This document shows, piece by piece, positions 25,465 to 33,565 of a stretch of DNA of 64,000 bases (positions are counted from its first letter, which is position 1; every line of letters starts with the position of its first letter). The stretch is from Oscillospiraceae bacterium (GTDB lineage: Bacteria > Bacillota_A > Clostridia > Oscillospirales > Ruminococcaceae): the NCBI GenBank assembly GCA_017829075.1, contig JAGAJA010000057.1, positions 7,526 to 71,525 of the forward strand, in the 5' to 3' direction. The notes beneath the pieces were generated by a model. That model was not told where the DNA came from and searched no databases. It saw only the letters and a list, made by a program, of their open reading frames with translations. Position numbers and translations under genes: made by a program.

Positions 25465-27100
25465 GTTTAGAGCGGAGCTGAGTTTCTCCGGCTGCGGCGT
25501 TGGCGGGATAGCTGTCGGTGGGATACAGCATCAGGGCGCACGGGAATATCAGGAGGACAGCTACGGCTTTTCAGAGGTGACTGCCGGAAAGCCCTTGCAG
25601 CGGTTCACGGCGGTGGTCGCGGACGGAATGAGCGGGCTTTCCGCCGGCGCGTTTGTCAGCGATTATTGCGTGAAGAAATTGCTTGAAGCGGACATCGGCG
25701 CAGAGGATACTCCGATCCATGAGCAGCTCACAAACGCTGTTCGCCGTATCAGCGGCGAAATAGCCGCCGGGGGAAGCAGGGGCGGCTCAACGCTTGCGGC
25801 GGTGGTATGTATGCCGCAGGGAGTATATTTCTGCTCGGTGGGGGACAGCCGAATATACCTGCTACGGGGCGGAGTGCTGACCCAGATCACCGAGGACGGG
25901 GATTATTTCAGCGTGCTGCTGGAACGGGTAATCAGCGGCGGGATAACCTTTGCGCAGGCATATTCCGATCCGGACAAGGATTCCCTTTCCCAGTACATGG
26001 GCAGCGGAGCGTTTCTCACCCCGGACAGGAACATAATACCCTTTGCGCCGCGTGCCGGCGACAGGATTTTAATTTGCAGCGACGGAGTGTACAATGCTAT
26101 GAGCGGCGAGGAGATATTGCAGTCGCTGACTCTAAGCGCCGGCGCAGCCGTTGAGGACATCACCGGAAGAATACTTGCAAAGGGCTACACAAATCAGGAT
26201 AACTTCACAGCGGTGGTGTTGGAGTTCCTGCCGGGAGATGCGCCGGAAACCGCCGAGGCAGAGCAGGAGCAGGTTAAGTACGATAGCTGTGATTTTTCTA
26301 GCTGCACCGGATTGGGCGGCTGCGAGCGCAACGAGGACAGCTTTTTCACCGGGAACGGAGTGTTTGCTGTTGCGGACGGACTTGGCGGTCACAAGGGCGG
26401 GGAAAAGGCGTCCAGAGCGGCGGTGGATCACATTTCCGCTCATGCGGACGGAGATTACTCCCCGGAGCGGATAAACGAGCTGCTTGAGGGTGCGAATTCC
26501 AGCGTGCGTGCTCTTGGGGAAGGAATGTCCACCATTGCCGCGGCTTTCGCCGAGAACGGAGTTTTCACCTGCGGCAATGTTGGCGACAGCCGTGTGTATT
26601 ATCTGCGCCGGGGGAAAATAATCGCGCAGACAAGGGATCATTCGGTGTGTCAGGCGGCGGTGGAGCTGGGGCAGCTCGATCCGGAGCAGATACGCGGCAG
26701 CGAGGACAGGTCGAGGCTCCTGAAAGCGCTTGGCAGCGAGAATTCGCTGAACCTGCGCCGGGACTATGCCCCGATAGGAATACAGCTGGGTGACTCGTTC
26801 GTGGTCTGCTCGGACGGCTTCTGGGAGTATGTCCATGAGCATGAAATGGAAGTGGATCGCCTGAAATCCTCTTGCAGCGCCGAGTGGCTGAGATATATGC
26901 TGAAGCGCCTTCTGATGAAGTCCGGCGACAGAGGGGATAATTACACGGCAGTCTGCGGAATATTCACCGACCAGCCGGAGCAGGAAAAGCTGCTGCCCAA
27001 ACGCCGATTTAATGCAAGATTGCTGCTTGCGGCGGGGATAGCGGCGCTTATGCTGTGTGCACTGATTGTGGTGCTTATATTCCTTGCCGGGGGAGAATAA
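25457..27100 (+). CDS. Tandem PP2C-type Ser/Thr phosphatase, C-terminally membrane-anchored
   Basis: 547 residues from the ATG at 25457 (GGTGA 5 bases before). Two complete PP2C domains: the first (about 5-255) has YQEDSYG, VADGMSG, SVGDSRIYLL and NQDNFTAV; the second (about 270-500) has RNEDSFF, VADGLGGHKGG, NVGDSRVYYL and GDNYTAV. The metal-binding Asp residues are present in both. A single C-terminal transmembrane helix (about 516-540) leaves both domains in the cytosol. It would remove phosphate from Ser or Thr. No kinase gene is in the window. A GTG at 25433 is another possible start. Confidence 0.85.
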   Translation: MDKFRAELSFSGCGVGGIAVGGIQHQGAREYQEDSYGFSEVTAGKPLQRFTAVVADGMSGLSAGAFVSDYCVKKLLEADIGAEDTPIHEQLTNAVRRISGEIAAGGSRGGSTLAAVVCMPQGVYFCSVGDSRIYLLRGGVLTQITEDGDYFSVLLERVISGGITFAQAYSDPDKDSLSQYMGSGAFLTPDRNIIPFAPRAGDRILICSDGVYNAMSGEEILQSLTLSAGAAVEDITGRILAKGYTNQDNFTAVVLEFLPGDAPETAEAEQEQVKYDSCDFSSCTGLGGCERNEDSFFTGNGVFAVADGLGGHKGGEKASRAAVDHISAHADGDYSPERINELLEGANSSVRALGEGMSTIAAAFAENGVFTCGNVGDSRVYYLRRGKIIAQTRDHSVCQAAVELGQLDPEQIRGSEDRSRLLKALGSENSLNLRRDYAPIGIQLGDSFVVCSDGFWEYVHEHEMEVDRLKSSCSAEWLRYMLKRLLMKSGDRGDNYTAVCGIFTDQPEQEKLLPKRRFNARLLLAAGIAALMLCALIVVLIFLAGGE

Positions 27101-27184
27101 AGATCATTCCGGGCGGCACTGCGTGAGGCTGATAATTTTGATCGCTGTCTGTTAAGTTGCGGTAACAAAAAAGGAGGAGATCCC

Positions 27185-28207
27185 ATGCCCTTTACCATAG
27201 TTCGAAACGACATAACCAAAATGCGTGTGGACGCGGTGGTGAACGCCGCAAATTCTTCGCTGCTGGGCGGCGGAGGCGTTGACGGCTGTATCCACCGTGC
27301 GGCAGGGCAGGAGCTGTTGGAGGAATGCAGAACTCTCCACGGCTGCAAGACCGGGAAGGCTAAGATCACAAAGGGCTACAAAATGCCATGCAGATACATA
27401 ATCCACACGGTGGGGCCGGTGTGGCAGGGCGGAGGATTCGGCGAGCGGGAGCTGTTATACTCCTGCTACAAGAATTCTCTGGAGCTGGCGGCGCAGTACG
27501 ACTGTAAAACAGTGGCTTTTCCGCTGATATCGGCTGGGATATACGGCTACCCAAAGGACAAGGCGCTGGAGGTTGCACAGCAGGCAATTGCGGATTTTCT
27601 TGAAACCCACGATATGGAGGTCACTCTGGCGGTTCTGGACAAGGCGGCGGTGGAGCTTAGCCGGGATATGTTCGAGCGCGTCAGAGAGTATGTTGACGAT
27701 AGATATGTCGAGCAGCTTGAAAGCGTTGACCCACGCAGACCTGCTTTCTTCAAAATGCGGGAATCCTGCGCTCCGGTCGCAGCTTCGGCGGCTCTGGTGG
27801 ACGAGGACAAGTGCTGCGTATCCGATGAAATGCGGGGACTGTCGCTGGAGGAGCGGCTGAGAAACACCGATGAGAGCTTCTCAGAGGCGCTTTTGCGGTT
27901 GATAGACGAGAAAGGGCTGACGGACGCGGAGGTTTACCGCCGGGCGAACATTGACCGCCGGCTTTTCTCAAAGATACGCTGTGACAGGGAATACCGTCCG
28001 AAAAAACAGACGGTGCTTGCATTCGCTCTGGCTCTGGAGCTTAGCCCTCAGGCGGCAGAGGAACTCCTGAAGCGTGCAGGATACTCCCTTTCAGACAGCA
28101 TAAAGGGCGATGTTATCGTCAGGTTCTTTCTTGAAAAGAGCATTTACGATATTTATACGGTAAATCAGGCATTGTTTGAGTTCGACCAGAGCCTGATCGG
28201 TTGCTGA
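27185..28207 (+). CDS. Macro-domain protein with C-terminal helix-turn-helix-like domain
   Basis: 340 residues, GGAGGAG before the start. The N-terminal macro domain (about 1-165) has [20 protein letters not shown] and [14 protein letters not shown], the ADP-ribose-binding loops, and is of the O-acetyl-ADP-ribose deacetylase (YmdB/TARG) type. The C-terminal ~125 residues contain [20 protein letters not shown] and [16 protein letters not shown], a helix pattern like XRE-type DNA-binding proteins. It may remove ADP-ribose from proteins or bind ADP-ribose-linked signals. The domain pairing is known in Firmicutes; its function is not. Confidence 0.85.
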   Translation: MPFTIVRNDITKMRVDAVVNAANSSLLGGGGVDGCIHRAAGQELLEECRTLHGCKTGKAKITKGYKMPCRYIIHTVGPVWQGGGFGERELLYSCYKNSLELAAQYDCKTVAFPLISAGIYGYPKDKALEVAQQAIADFLETHDMEVTLAVLDKAAVELSRDMFERVREYVDDRYVEQLESVDPRRPAFFKMRESCAPVAASAALVDEDKCCVSDEMRGLSLEERLRNTDESFSEALLRLIDEKGLTDAEVYRRANIDRRLFSKIRCDREYRPKKQTVLAFALALELSPQAAEELLKRAGYSLSDSIKGDVIVRFFLEKSIYDIYTVNQALFEFDQSLIGC

Positions 28208-28211
28208 GAAT

Positions 28212-28370
28212 AACAAATATCCCCCGATGTTTATTGCGTTGCCGATAGAGCAGTTCTTGATCCGCCGAGCAAAACTCCACTTAATTAAAGATTGGGGTAA
28301 TGGCTCGGCGGAACTGCCAAAGGCGGCACGCCATAAGTCGGGGGATATCTGTTGTGTTTGCTTATTTTTT
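28212..28370 (+). ncRNA. Unrecognised structured RNA, copy B
   Basis: The core (28236-28332) matches copy A at 19903: GCGTTGCCGATAGAGCAGTT and CCGCCGAGCAAAA, then GGCGGAACTG and GGCAC. In this copy the inner stem is longer (CCGCCGAGC with GCTCGGCGG, 9 bp) and CAGTTC pairs with GAACTG. The outer stem is ATATCCCCCGA with TCGGGGGATAT, 11 bp, extended by AACA with TGTT; a T-rich run follows at 28365-28370. Base changes between the copies keep the pairing, for example CAGTT/AACTG and the different outer stems. It lies just after the macro-domain gene. Confidence 0.6.
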
Positions 28371-28387
28371 ACTTAAAGAGGATTTTA

Positions 28388-28547
28388 TACTAATAACCGT
28401 TTGAATGAGGGAAAAGATTTGCAGAGAGACAGTGCTGATATCTAGGAAAAGAAACGCAGGCGTACTGTATGTACGTCAAGTTTCTTTGACGACGATAGCA
28501 GTGCTGGATTTCTGCAAAGATTTCCTGAGTTAAAATGGTTATTAGTA
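28388..28547. repeat. 160-bp imperfect palindromic element (MITE-like)
   Basis: The ends are TACTAATAACCGTTT and AAATGGTTATTAGTA. Further in, AAGATTTGCAGA on the left faces TCTGCAAAGATTT on the right, and CAGTGCT recurs as AGCAGTGCT. The centre has AGAAAC facing GTTTCT and the palindrome GTACTGTATGTAC. The whole could fold into one long interrupted hairpin. It abuts the stop codon of the surface-protein gene, and may end its transcript. Confidence 0.6.
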
Positions 28548-29702
28548 TTATCTCTTTTTGCGGGAGATTACTGCCACACCGCCTGCTGCTGCGGCAAGTC
28601 CGAGGAATGCTGCTGCGCCGGCTGCTCCGGTGTCGGGATTGCCCTTGTTGTCAGAAGCAGTGGAAGTATCGCTGGAATTATCAGCCGCGTCGGTGTCCTC
28701 AGCGGAGGAAGCGCCGTCTGCTTCGTCTTTATCGTCTGTTTCGTTAGTTTCGTCTGTTTCGGGGGCTATATCGTAGTCGGTTTCATAATCAAGAGAAGCC
28801 AGCACTTCGCCGTCTGCATTGTAGAAGGTCACGTTGGAGAGCTGCGGGTTTGAAGGCTCTTCGCCGTACTGTCCCCACATGCCGAAATCAAGCGTTGCAT
28901 AGCCAGAGATCTCACCGGTCAGTCCGATGGTTGTAAGACCTACGATGGGATTTTCGCTGAAATCAAAGCGATAGAATCCCTCTCCGGGGCCTACCTCTAC
29001 CCAGTAGTCGTTCCTGTTATCCATGCAGTTGCCCATTTCAAAGGACTTCCAGCTCTCATAGGTACCGTCCTCATATTCAAAGCCATAGGCCGACGCAGCG
29101 CCGTTCCATGCGTTCTCGCCGTTCCACTTAAATGTGAAGTCGATCGCGCCGATAGTGCCGAAATCCTCGCCAACTGCCTTTTCAATGTCGATCTTGCCGG
29201 GGAACTTGAATGCGTCGTTGTCGATGTCCTCACGAACAGCGTCAGGCAGCTTAATGTCAGGTCTTTCTACCGGGGTATCGGAGGGGGTGATTACCTTGCC
29301 GTCAGCGTCATAGAGGGTCACGCTGTCAATTGAATATGCGCCGTCTAAAGCGTCCCAGACCTGAACATAAACCACAGGCTCTCCTGTTTTGGCGAGAAGT
29401 CCGTTTAGACCGTCCAGCTTCCATGTGGAAGTGCCAGCGGAGGTTTCCTGCACACTTGCGGCAATCCAATCGCCGTCGAGGTTGGAAATTCCTATTGAGC
29501 CTCTTACATAACCCTCGGCGGTGATAACTGCTTCGATAGAAGCCACCTTTGTGTAGTCCATGTACTCATCGGCGATCATCTCATAGTCTGCCTTAGCGTC
29601 TGAAGAAGCCTCAACCAGCGGGGCAGCCGATACTGTTGCGGTAATTGCGCATACCGAGAAAGCGGCTGCGGTAACAGCGCATAACGTGTTTCTTATTTTC
29701 AT
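28548..29702 (-). CDS. Sortase-anchored secreted surface protein (NPDTG)
   Basis: 384 residues. Signal peptide at 1-27 (ITATVSA cleavage region). A first beta-rich domain (about 30-120) and a second (about 150-300, with FGTIGAIDFTFKWNGENAWN) look like carbohydrate-binding-type modules. An acidic Thr/Asp/Glu linker (about 310-350) leads to NPDTG, a hydrophobic helix and the basic tail SRKKR: a cell-wall sorting signal with Asn in place of the first Leu. It is probably displayed on the surface to bind glycans; no catalytic domain is seen. Confidence 0.75.
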   Translation of the reverse strand: MKIRNTLCAVTAAAFSVCAITATVSAAPLVEASSDAKADYEMIADEYMDYTKVASIEAVITAEGYVRGSIGISNLDGDWIAASVQETSAGTSTWKLDGLNGLLAKTGEPVVYVQVWDALDGAYSIDSVTLYDADGKVITPSDTPVERPDIKLPDAVREDIDNDAFKFPGKIDIEKAVGEDFGTIGAIDFTFKWNGENAWNGAASAYGFEYEDGTYESWKSFEMGNCMDNRNDYWVEVGPGEGFYRFDFSENPIVGLTTIGLTGEISGYATLDFGMWGQYGEEPSNPQLSNVTFYNADGEVLASLDYETDYDIAPETDETNETDDKDEADGASSAEDTDAADNSSDTSTASDNKGNPDTGAAGAAAFLGLAAAAGGVAVISRKKR

Positions 29703-29903
29703 GATATTTTTCCTCCTGTATTTTGAGAATTTGCTGCTGCAAATTTCTTTTTTTAATTATATCACACTCTTTCCTGATTTTGGTATGCAGATTTGCATTT
29801 TTCCGACTGTATTTGTCGCTTTTCAGGCGACCATTTTTTCTTTCCGGAATGCTATACTTATGACAGTGGAAACACAATAGTACTAATTTCGGAGGTATTT
29901 GCT

Positions 29904-30563
29904 ATGAAAAACAACGTTACAGAGCTGGTATTCATTCTTGACATGAGCGGTTCAATGGAGGGACTTACCGCTGACACAATCGGCGGATTCAACTCCATGA
30001 TCGAAAAGCAGCGGGAGCAGGAGGGGGAGGTTCTGGTTTCTACTGTGGTATTCAACAGCGACAGCCGGGTGATTCACGACAGAGTGCCGCTGGGCAATGT
30101 GGAGCGGCTTACAAAGGAGGATTACTCTCCGCAGGGCTGCACCGCGCTTCTTGACGCAGTGGGCGGCGCGATCCACCACATCGGGAATATCCACAAGTAC
30201 GCAAGACCGGAGGACGTGCCGGACAAGACGCTGTTTGTCATCACCACAGACGGCATGGAGAACAGCAGCCGCTTCTACGACATAAAGAAGGTGAAGTCCA
30301 TGATAGAGCGCCAGCAGAAGAAATATAACTGGGAGTTCCTGTTCCTCGGCGCGAATATCGACGCCGCGGAAACCGCCGGCAGTATGGGCATTGACCGGAG
30401 GAACGCGGTGGATTACTGCGCGGACAGCAAAGGCTCCGGCAAGCTGTTCAGAGCCGTGGGCTGCGCGGTGGCTTACGCGAGAAGCGGCGGGGAATGCTCT
30501 CAGAACGAGGAATGGCGCGAGGAGCTGGACGAGGATTTCGCTGAACGCGGCGGCAAACGCTGA
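29904..30563 (+). CDS. Von Willebrand factor A domain protein
   Basis: 219 residues from the ATG at 29904 (GGAGG 9 bases upstream). The MIDAS motif DMSGSM lies at residues 11-16, with the Thr loop SPQGCTALLD (about 74) and the Asp loop TTDGMEN (about 117). No signal peptide or membrane segment, so it is cytosolic. Stand-alone vWA proteins of this kind often act with ATPases or phosphatases; a MoxR gene (525) and a PP2C gene (25457) are in the window but not adjacent. Confidence 0.85.
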   Translation: MKNNVTELVFILDMSGSMEGLTADTIGGFNSMIEKQREQEGEVLVSTVVFNSDSRVIHDRVPLGNVERLTKEDYSPQGCTALLDAVGGAIHHIGNIHKYARPEDVPDKTLFVITTDGMENSSRFYDIKKVKSMIERQQKKYNWEFLFLGANIDAAETAGSMGIDRRNAVDYCADSKGSGKLFRAVGCAVAYARSGGECSQNEEWREELDEDFAERGGKR

Positions 30564-30581
30564 ATTATTTGGAAATTCCAC

Positions 30582-30610
30582 TTGACAAATGAGAAAATGT
30601 GTGGTATAAT
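30582..30610 (+). promoter_or_regulatory. Sigma-A promoter of the leuA T-box transcript
   Basis: TTGACA (30582-30587), 17-bp spacer, TATAAT (30605-30610). Confidence 0.9.
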
Positions 30611-30616
30611 CCAATG

Positions 30617-30881
30617 TAGAATATGTTGAAATGCGTTGAAAGGAAATAAAGCCCTGATTGCGATTACCAGAGAACCGGCGGTTGGTGCGAGCCGGCAGAG
30701 CGGCAGGGTCATAGCTCCTCCTTGAGCAGAACGGCTGAACAGCAAGCTTATTAAGCCGTTTCGGGTTCTCCCGTTATCGAGAGGCACATTGTCTGATGTG
30801 TAAGAGTGGGCAGATTATGCCAATGAGAGTGGTACCGTGGAGTTTCAAGCTTCATCTCTTGACCGAGATGGAGCTTTTTTA
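30617..30881 (+). promoter_or_regulatory. T-box leader (tRNA-Leu sensing)
   Basis: The conserved AGAGTGGTACCGTGG lies at 30826-30840, followed by a terminator hairpin, AGCTTCATCTC with GAGATGGAGCT and a T run (30848-30880). The 5' part has the stem I marks CAGAGA and GTTGGTGCGAGCC. A CTC leucine codon at 30715-30717 fits the specifier. Uncharged tRNA-Leu would stabilise the antiterminator and turn on leuA. Confidence 0.9.
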
Positions 30882-30961
30882 TTTTGCGGTTTGCAGTTCA
30901 ACAGGTTCGATACATACCTAATTTTCCAATATGAGGGGCATTGCCCGGAAAGGACAACAAA

Positions 30962-32623
30962 ATGACAAAATCAAGTAAGTATGCAAGAAGATACTTCATG
31001 CCGCCGTTCACCTGCATGGACTGGGCGAAGAAGGACTACATCGAAAAAGCGCCGAAGTGGTGTAGCGTTGACCTGCGCGATGGAAATCAGGCGCTGATAA
31101 TCCCCATGAGCCTTGATGAGAAGCTGGAATTCTTCAAGAAGCTGGTGGAGGTAGGATTCAAGGAGATCGAAATTGGCTTCCCGGCGGCTTCTGAAACGGA
31201 ATATGAGTTCTGCCGCGCACTGATCGAGCAGAATCTTATCCCGGACGACGTGACCGTTCAGGTGCTGACCCAGAGCCGCGAGCACATCATTAAAAAGACC
31301 TTTGAAGCGCTGGACGGCTGCAAGAACGCTATCGTACATCTGTATAACTCCACCTCCGTTGCTCAGCGGGAGCAGGTTTTCCGCAAGAGCAAGGAGGAGA
31401 TAATCGACATTGCCGTGACCGGCGCGAAGCTGCTCAAGGAGTATCGGGAAAAGACGCCGGGCAACTTCCGGTTTGAGTATTCTCCGGAGAGCTTCACCGG
31501 AACAGAGCCGGAGTTTGCGGCTGAGATATGCAACGCAGTTATCGACATCTGGCAGCCCACACCGGACTGGAAAGTCATCATAAACCTGCCGGTAACTGTT
31601 GAGGAGAGCCTGCCGCACGTTTACGCTCAGCAGGTGGAATATATGTGCAAGGTACTGCACAGCCGCGAGAGCCTTGAAATATCCCTGCACCCGCACAACG
31701 ACCGCGGCTGCGGTATTGCGGACACCGAGCTGGGACTGCTGGCAGGTGCTGACAGGGTAGAGGGTACTCTGTTCGGAAACGGCGAGCGCACCGGTAATGT
31801 TGATATAGTTACTCTGGCGCTGAATATGTACTCCCACGGAGTTGAGCCGAACCTCGATTTCAGCAATCTGCCGGAGCTTGCCTCTATCTACGAAAGACTG
31901 ACGAGAATGCACGTTTACGAGCGTATGCCGTACAGCGGACAGCTTGTGTTCGCGGCGTTCAGCGGCTCTCATCAGGACGCGATAGCAAAGGGCATGAAGT
32001 GGCGCGAGGAAAAGGATCCGGAGCACTGGAACGTACCGTATATTCCGATCGACCCGCACGATATCGGCAGAGAGTACGAGGGCGATGTTATCCGCATAAA
32101 CAGCCAGAGCGGAAAGGGCGGTATCGGCTACCTCATGGAGCACACCTACGGAATTTCCATGCCGCCCAAGATGCGCGAGCATTTCGGCTACATGGTAAAG
32201 GGAGTTTCCGACCACCAGCACAAGGAGCTTCACCCCAGCGAGATTTACGAGATATTCGAGAAGAATTATCTCCAGCCGCAGGGCAGGCTGAAATTCATTG
32301 AGGCGCACTATACTCAGGGCGACGACATTTCGGCAACTGTAACTATGGAAGTCGGCGGTGAGAAGCGCACATGGAAGGGCGAGGGAAATGGTCGTCTTGA
32401 CGCAGTTTCCAACGCAGTGAAGTCCGGACTGGGCATTGATTACCACATTGCGACATTCTCCGAGAATGCTCTGGAGCAGTCCTCCAAGTCTAAGGCGGCT
32501 TCCTATATCGGGATTTCCAAGCCAGACGGCACAGTAAGCTGGGGCGCGGGTATTGATACAGATATCATCAGCGCGTCTGTCAAGGCTCTGGTGGCGGCTA
32601 TCAACAATTCCGGGCTGATCTGA
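30962..32623 (+). CDS. leuA: 2-isopropylmalate synthase
   Basis: 553 residues from the ATG at 30962 (AAAGGA upstream), the long LeuA type. The TIM-barrel domain has SVDLRDGNQAL (about 38), with the metal Asp, EIGFPAAS (about 74) and the metal His pair HPHNDRG (about 237). The C-terminal regulatory domain (about 430-550) should bind leucine for feedback control. It joins acetyl-CoA to 2-oxoisovalerate in leucine synthesis. It stands alone here, without leuCDB, and is controlled by the T-box just upstream. Confidence 0.96.
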   Translation: MTKSSKYARRYFMPPFTCMDWAKKDYIEKAPKWCSVDLRDGNQALIIPMSLDEKLEFFKKLVEVGFKEIEIGFPAASETEYEFCRALIEQNLIPDDVTVQVLTQSREHIIKKTFEALDGCKNAIVHLYNSTSVAQREQVFRKSKEEIIDIAVTGAKLLKEYREKTPGNFRFEYSPESFTGTEPEFAAEICNAVIDIWQPTPDWKVIINLPVTVEESLPHVYAQQVEYMCKVLHSRESLEISLHPHNDRGCGIADTELGLLAGADRVEGTLFGNGERTGNVDIVTLALNMYSHGVEPNLDFSNLPELASIYERLTRMHVYERMPYSGQLVFAAFSGSHQDAIAKGMKWREEKDPEHWNVPYIPIDPHDIGREYEGDVIRINSQSGKGGIGYLMEHTYGISMPPKMREHFGYMVKGVSDHQHKELHPSEIYEIFEKNYLQPQGRLKFIEAHYTQGDDISATVTMEVGGEKRTWKGEGNGRLDAVSNAVKSGLGIDYHIATFSENALEQSSKSKAASYIGISKPDGTVSWGAGIDTDIISASVKALVAAINNSGLI

Positions 32624-32652
32624 AATAATTGAACTCATTCGACCGTTACAAT

Positions 32653-32682
32653 GCTATCGCCGAACCCGGCGATAGCTGCGGT
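32653..32682 (+). terminator. Intrinsic terminator after leuA
   Basis: GCTATCGCCG pairs with CGGCGATAGC over 10 bp; a modest T stretch (TCTTTT) follows at about 32682. Confidence 0.7.
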
Positions 32683-32776
32683 CTTTTATATGGATTGACC
32701 TGCTGTGTTTTTGCTGTCTGATTTTTTGATACAATGACCCTTTTGAATAAAATTTTTGTTTTTTTGAAAAAAGGGG

Positions 32777-32805
32777 TTGACAAACTAAAAAGAATGTGAT
32801 ATAAT
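32777..32805 (+). promoter_or_regulatory. Sigma-A promoter of the tRNA pair
   Basis: TTGACA (32777-32782), 17-bp spacer, TATAAT (32800-32805), about 55 bases before tRNA-Thr. Confidence 0.9.
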
Positions 32806-32859
32806 ATACAAGTCGTCAGGAACAAAAGGAAACAAGAAATTTGATGGCAAGCTTTTATC

Positions 32860-32935
32860 GCTGGTGTAGCTCAGCTGGTAGAGCAGCTGATTTGTAATCA
32901 GCAGGTCGGGGGTTCGAATCCGTCCACCAGCTCCA
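32860..32935 (+). tRNA. tRNA-Thr (anticodon TGT)
   Basis: 76 nt with encoded CCA. Acceptor GCTGGTG pairs with CACCAGC, the anticodon arm is CTGATTTGTAATCAG and the T arm contains GGTTCGAATCC. Confidence 0.97.
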
Positions 32936-32964
32936 TTTTTTAATGGAACAACAATTTAATATGT

Positions 32965-33049
32965 GGGAGCTTTCCCGAGTGGCCAAAGGGGACAGACTGT
33001 AAATCTGCTGCGTCATGCTTCGGTGGTTCGAATCCACCAGCTCCCACCA
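32965..33049 (+). tRNA. tRNA-Tyr (anticodon GTA)
   Basis: 85 nt, class II with a long variable arm and encoded CCA. Acceptor GGGAGCT pairs with AGCTCCC, the anticodon arm is CAGACTGTAAATCTG and the T arm is GGTGGTTCGAATCCACC. Confidence 0.97.
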
Positions 33050-33051
33050 AC

Positions 33052-33081
33052 AAAAAACCGCCTTAGATGGGCGGTTTTTTT
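33052..33081 (+). terminator. Intrinsic terminator after the tRNA pair
   Basis: AAAAAACCGCC pairs with GGCGGTTTTTT; the T run follows directly. Confidence 0.9.
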
Positions 33082-33100
33082 GTTGGTGGGAGCGTGGCAT

Positions 33101-33155
33101 CATTTTCCTTAGCGGTCGGAGGGACCGCTATTTTGCTTCGCAAAACCGGAAAATG
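33101..33155. repeat. Two-hairpin palindromic element closed by an outer stem
   Basis: CATTTTCC (33101-33108) pairs with GGAAAATG (33148-33155). Inside lie AGCGGTC with GACCGCT and TTTTGC with GCAAAA. The design, small perfect hairpins inside a closing stem, resembles the insertion inside the glycine riboswitch at 49716-49897. Confidence 0.5.
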
Positions 33156-33198
33156 ACGCAGGGCGATTTTAAAGAGGATAAGCGTATCTTTTTCACAG

Positions 33199-33223
33199 AA
33201 ATCTTTTTTGTATAGCATAGACA
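33199..33223 (+). repeat. 25-bp direct repeat, unit 1, followed by GC-rich hairpins
   Basis: AAATCTTTTTTGTATAGCAT then AGACA. It recurs at 33392-33416 with one mismatch. It is followed by the perfect 12-bp hairpin GTTTTGCCGCGC/GCGCGGCAAAAC (33225-33254) and then a terminator (33268-33295). Confidence 0.6.
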
Positions 33224-33267
33224 AGTTTTGCCGCGCGAACAAGCGCGGCAAAACCTCCGATTTTTCT

Positions 33268-33295
33268 CGCCGTCCCGGAGTGGGACGGCGTTTTT
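33268..33295 (+). terminator. Intrinsic terminator in the spacer after the tRNA genes
   Basis: CGCCGTCCC pairs with GGGACGGCG, then TTTTT. No gene ends just before it. Confidence 0.7.
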
Positions 33296-33391
33296 GCTGT
33301 ATATACCAGATTTACTATCTCGCAGGAAACTGCCCGCAAAAAAATGAAAAATCTCGTGCGCCATTATAGCGGTTTCGTGGCTCTTTCCTGA

Positions 33392-33416
33392 AAATCTATT
33401 TTGTATAGCATAGACA
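33392..33416 (+). repeat. 25-bp direct repeat, unit 2
   Basis: AAATCTATTTTGTATAGCAT then AGACA, 193 bp after unit 1. It too is followed within 6 bases by a GC-rich hairpin and T run (33422-33460). Confidence 0.6.
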
Positions 33417-33421
33417 GTCGA

Positions 33422-33460
33422 GTGCCTCGACACGCATTTTCGCGCGTCGAGGCACTTTTC
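33422..33460 (+). terminator. Intrinsic terminator-like hairpin
   Basis: GTGCCTCGAC pairs with GTCGAGGCAC around a GC-containing loop, followed by TTTTCC. No coding region precedes it. Confidence 0.65.
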
Positions 33461-33565
33461 CTTTTATGTATTACATTTCCAGTTGAAAAAATAAAAATTA
33501 GGTAATATAAGTGAATCAGTCTCTGACAGATTGGTCAATAATCCTTGAAAAATACATAGTACAAA

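Noticed and set aside
30971..32638. 555-codon minus-strand frame opposite leuA
   Set aside because: leuA and its T-box leader are unambiguous on the plus strand.
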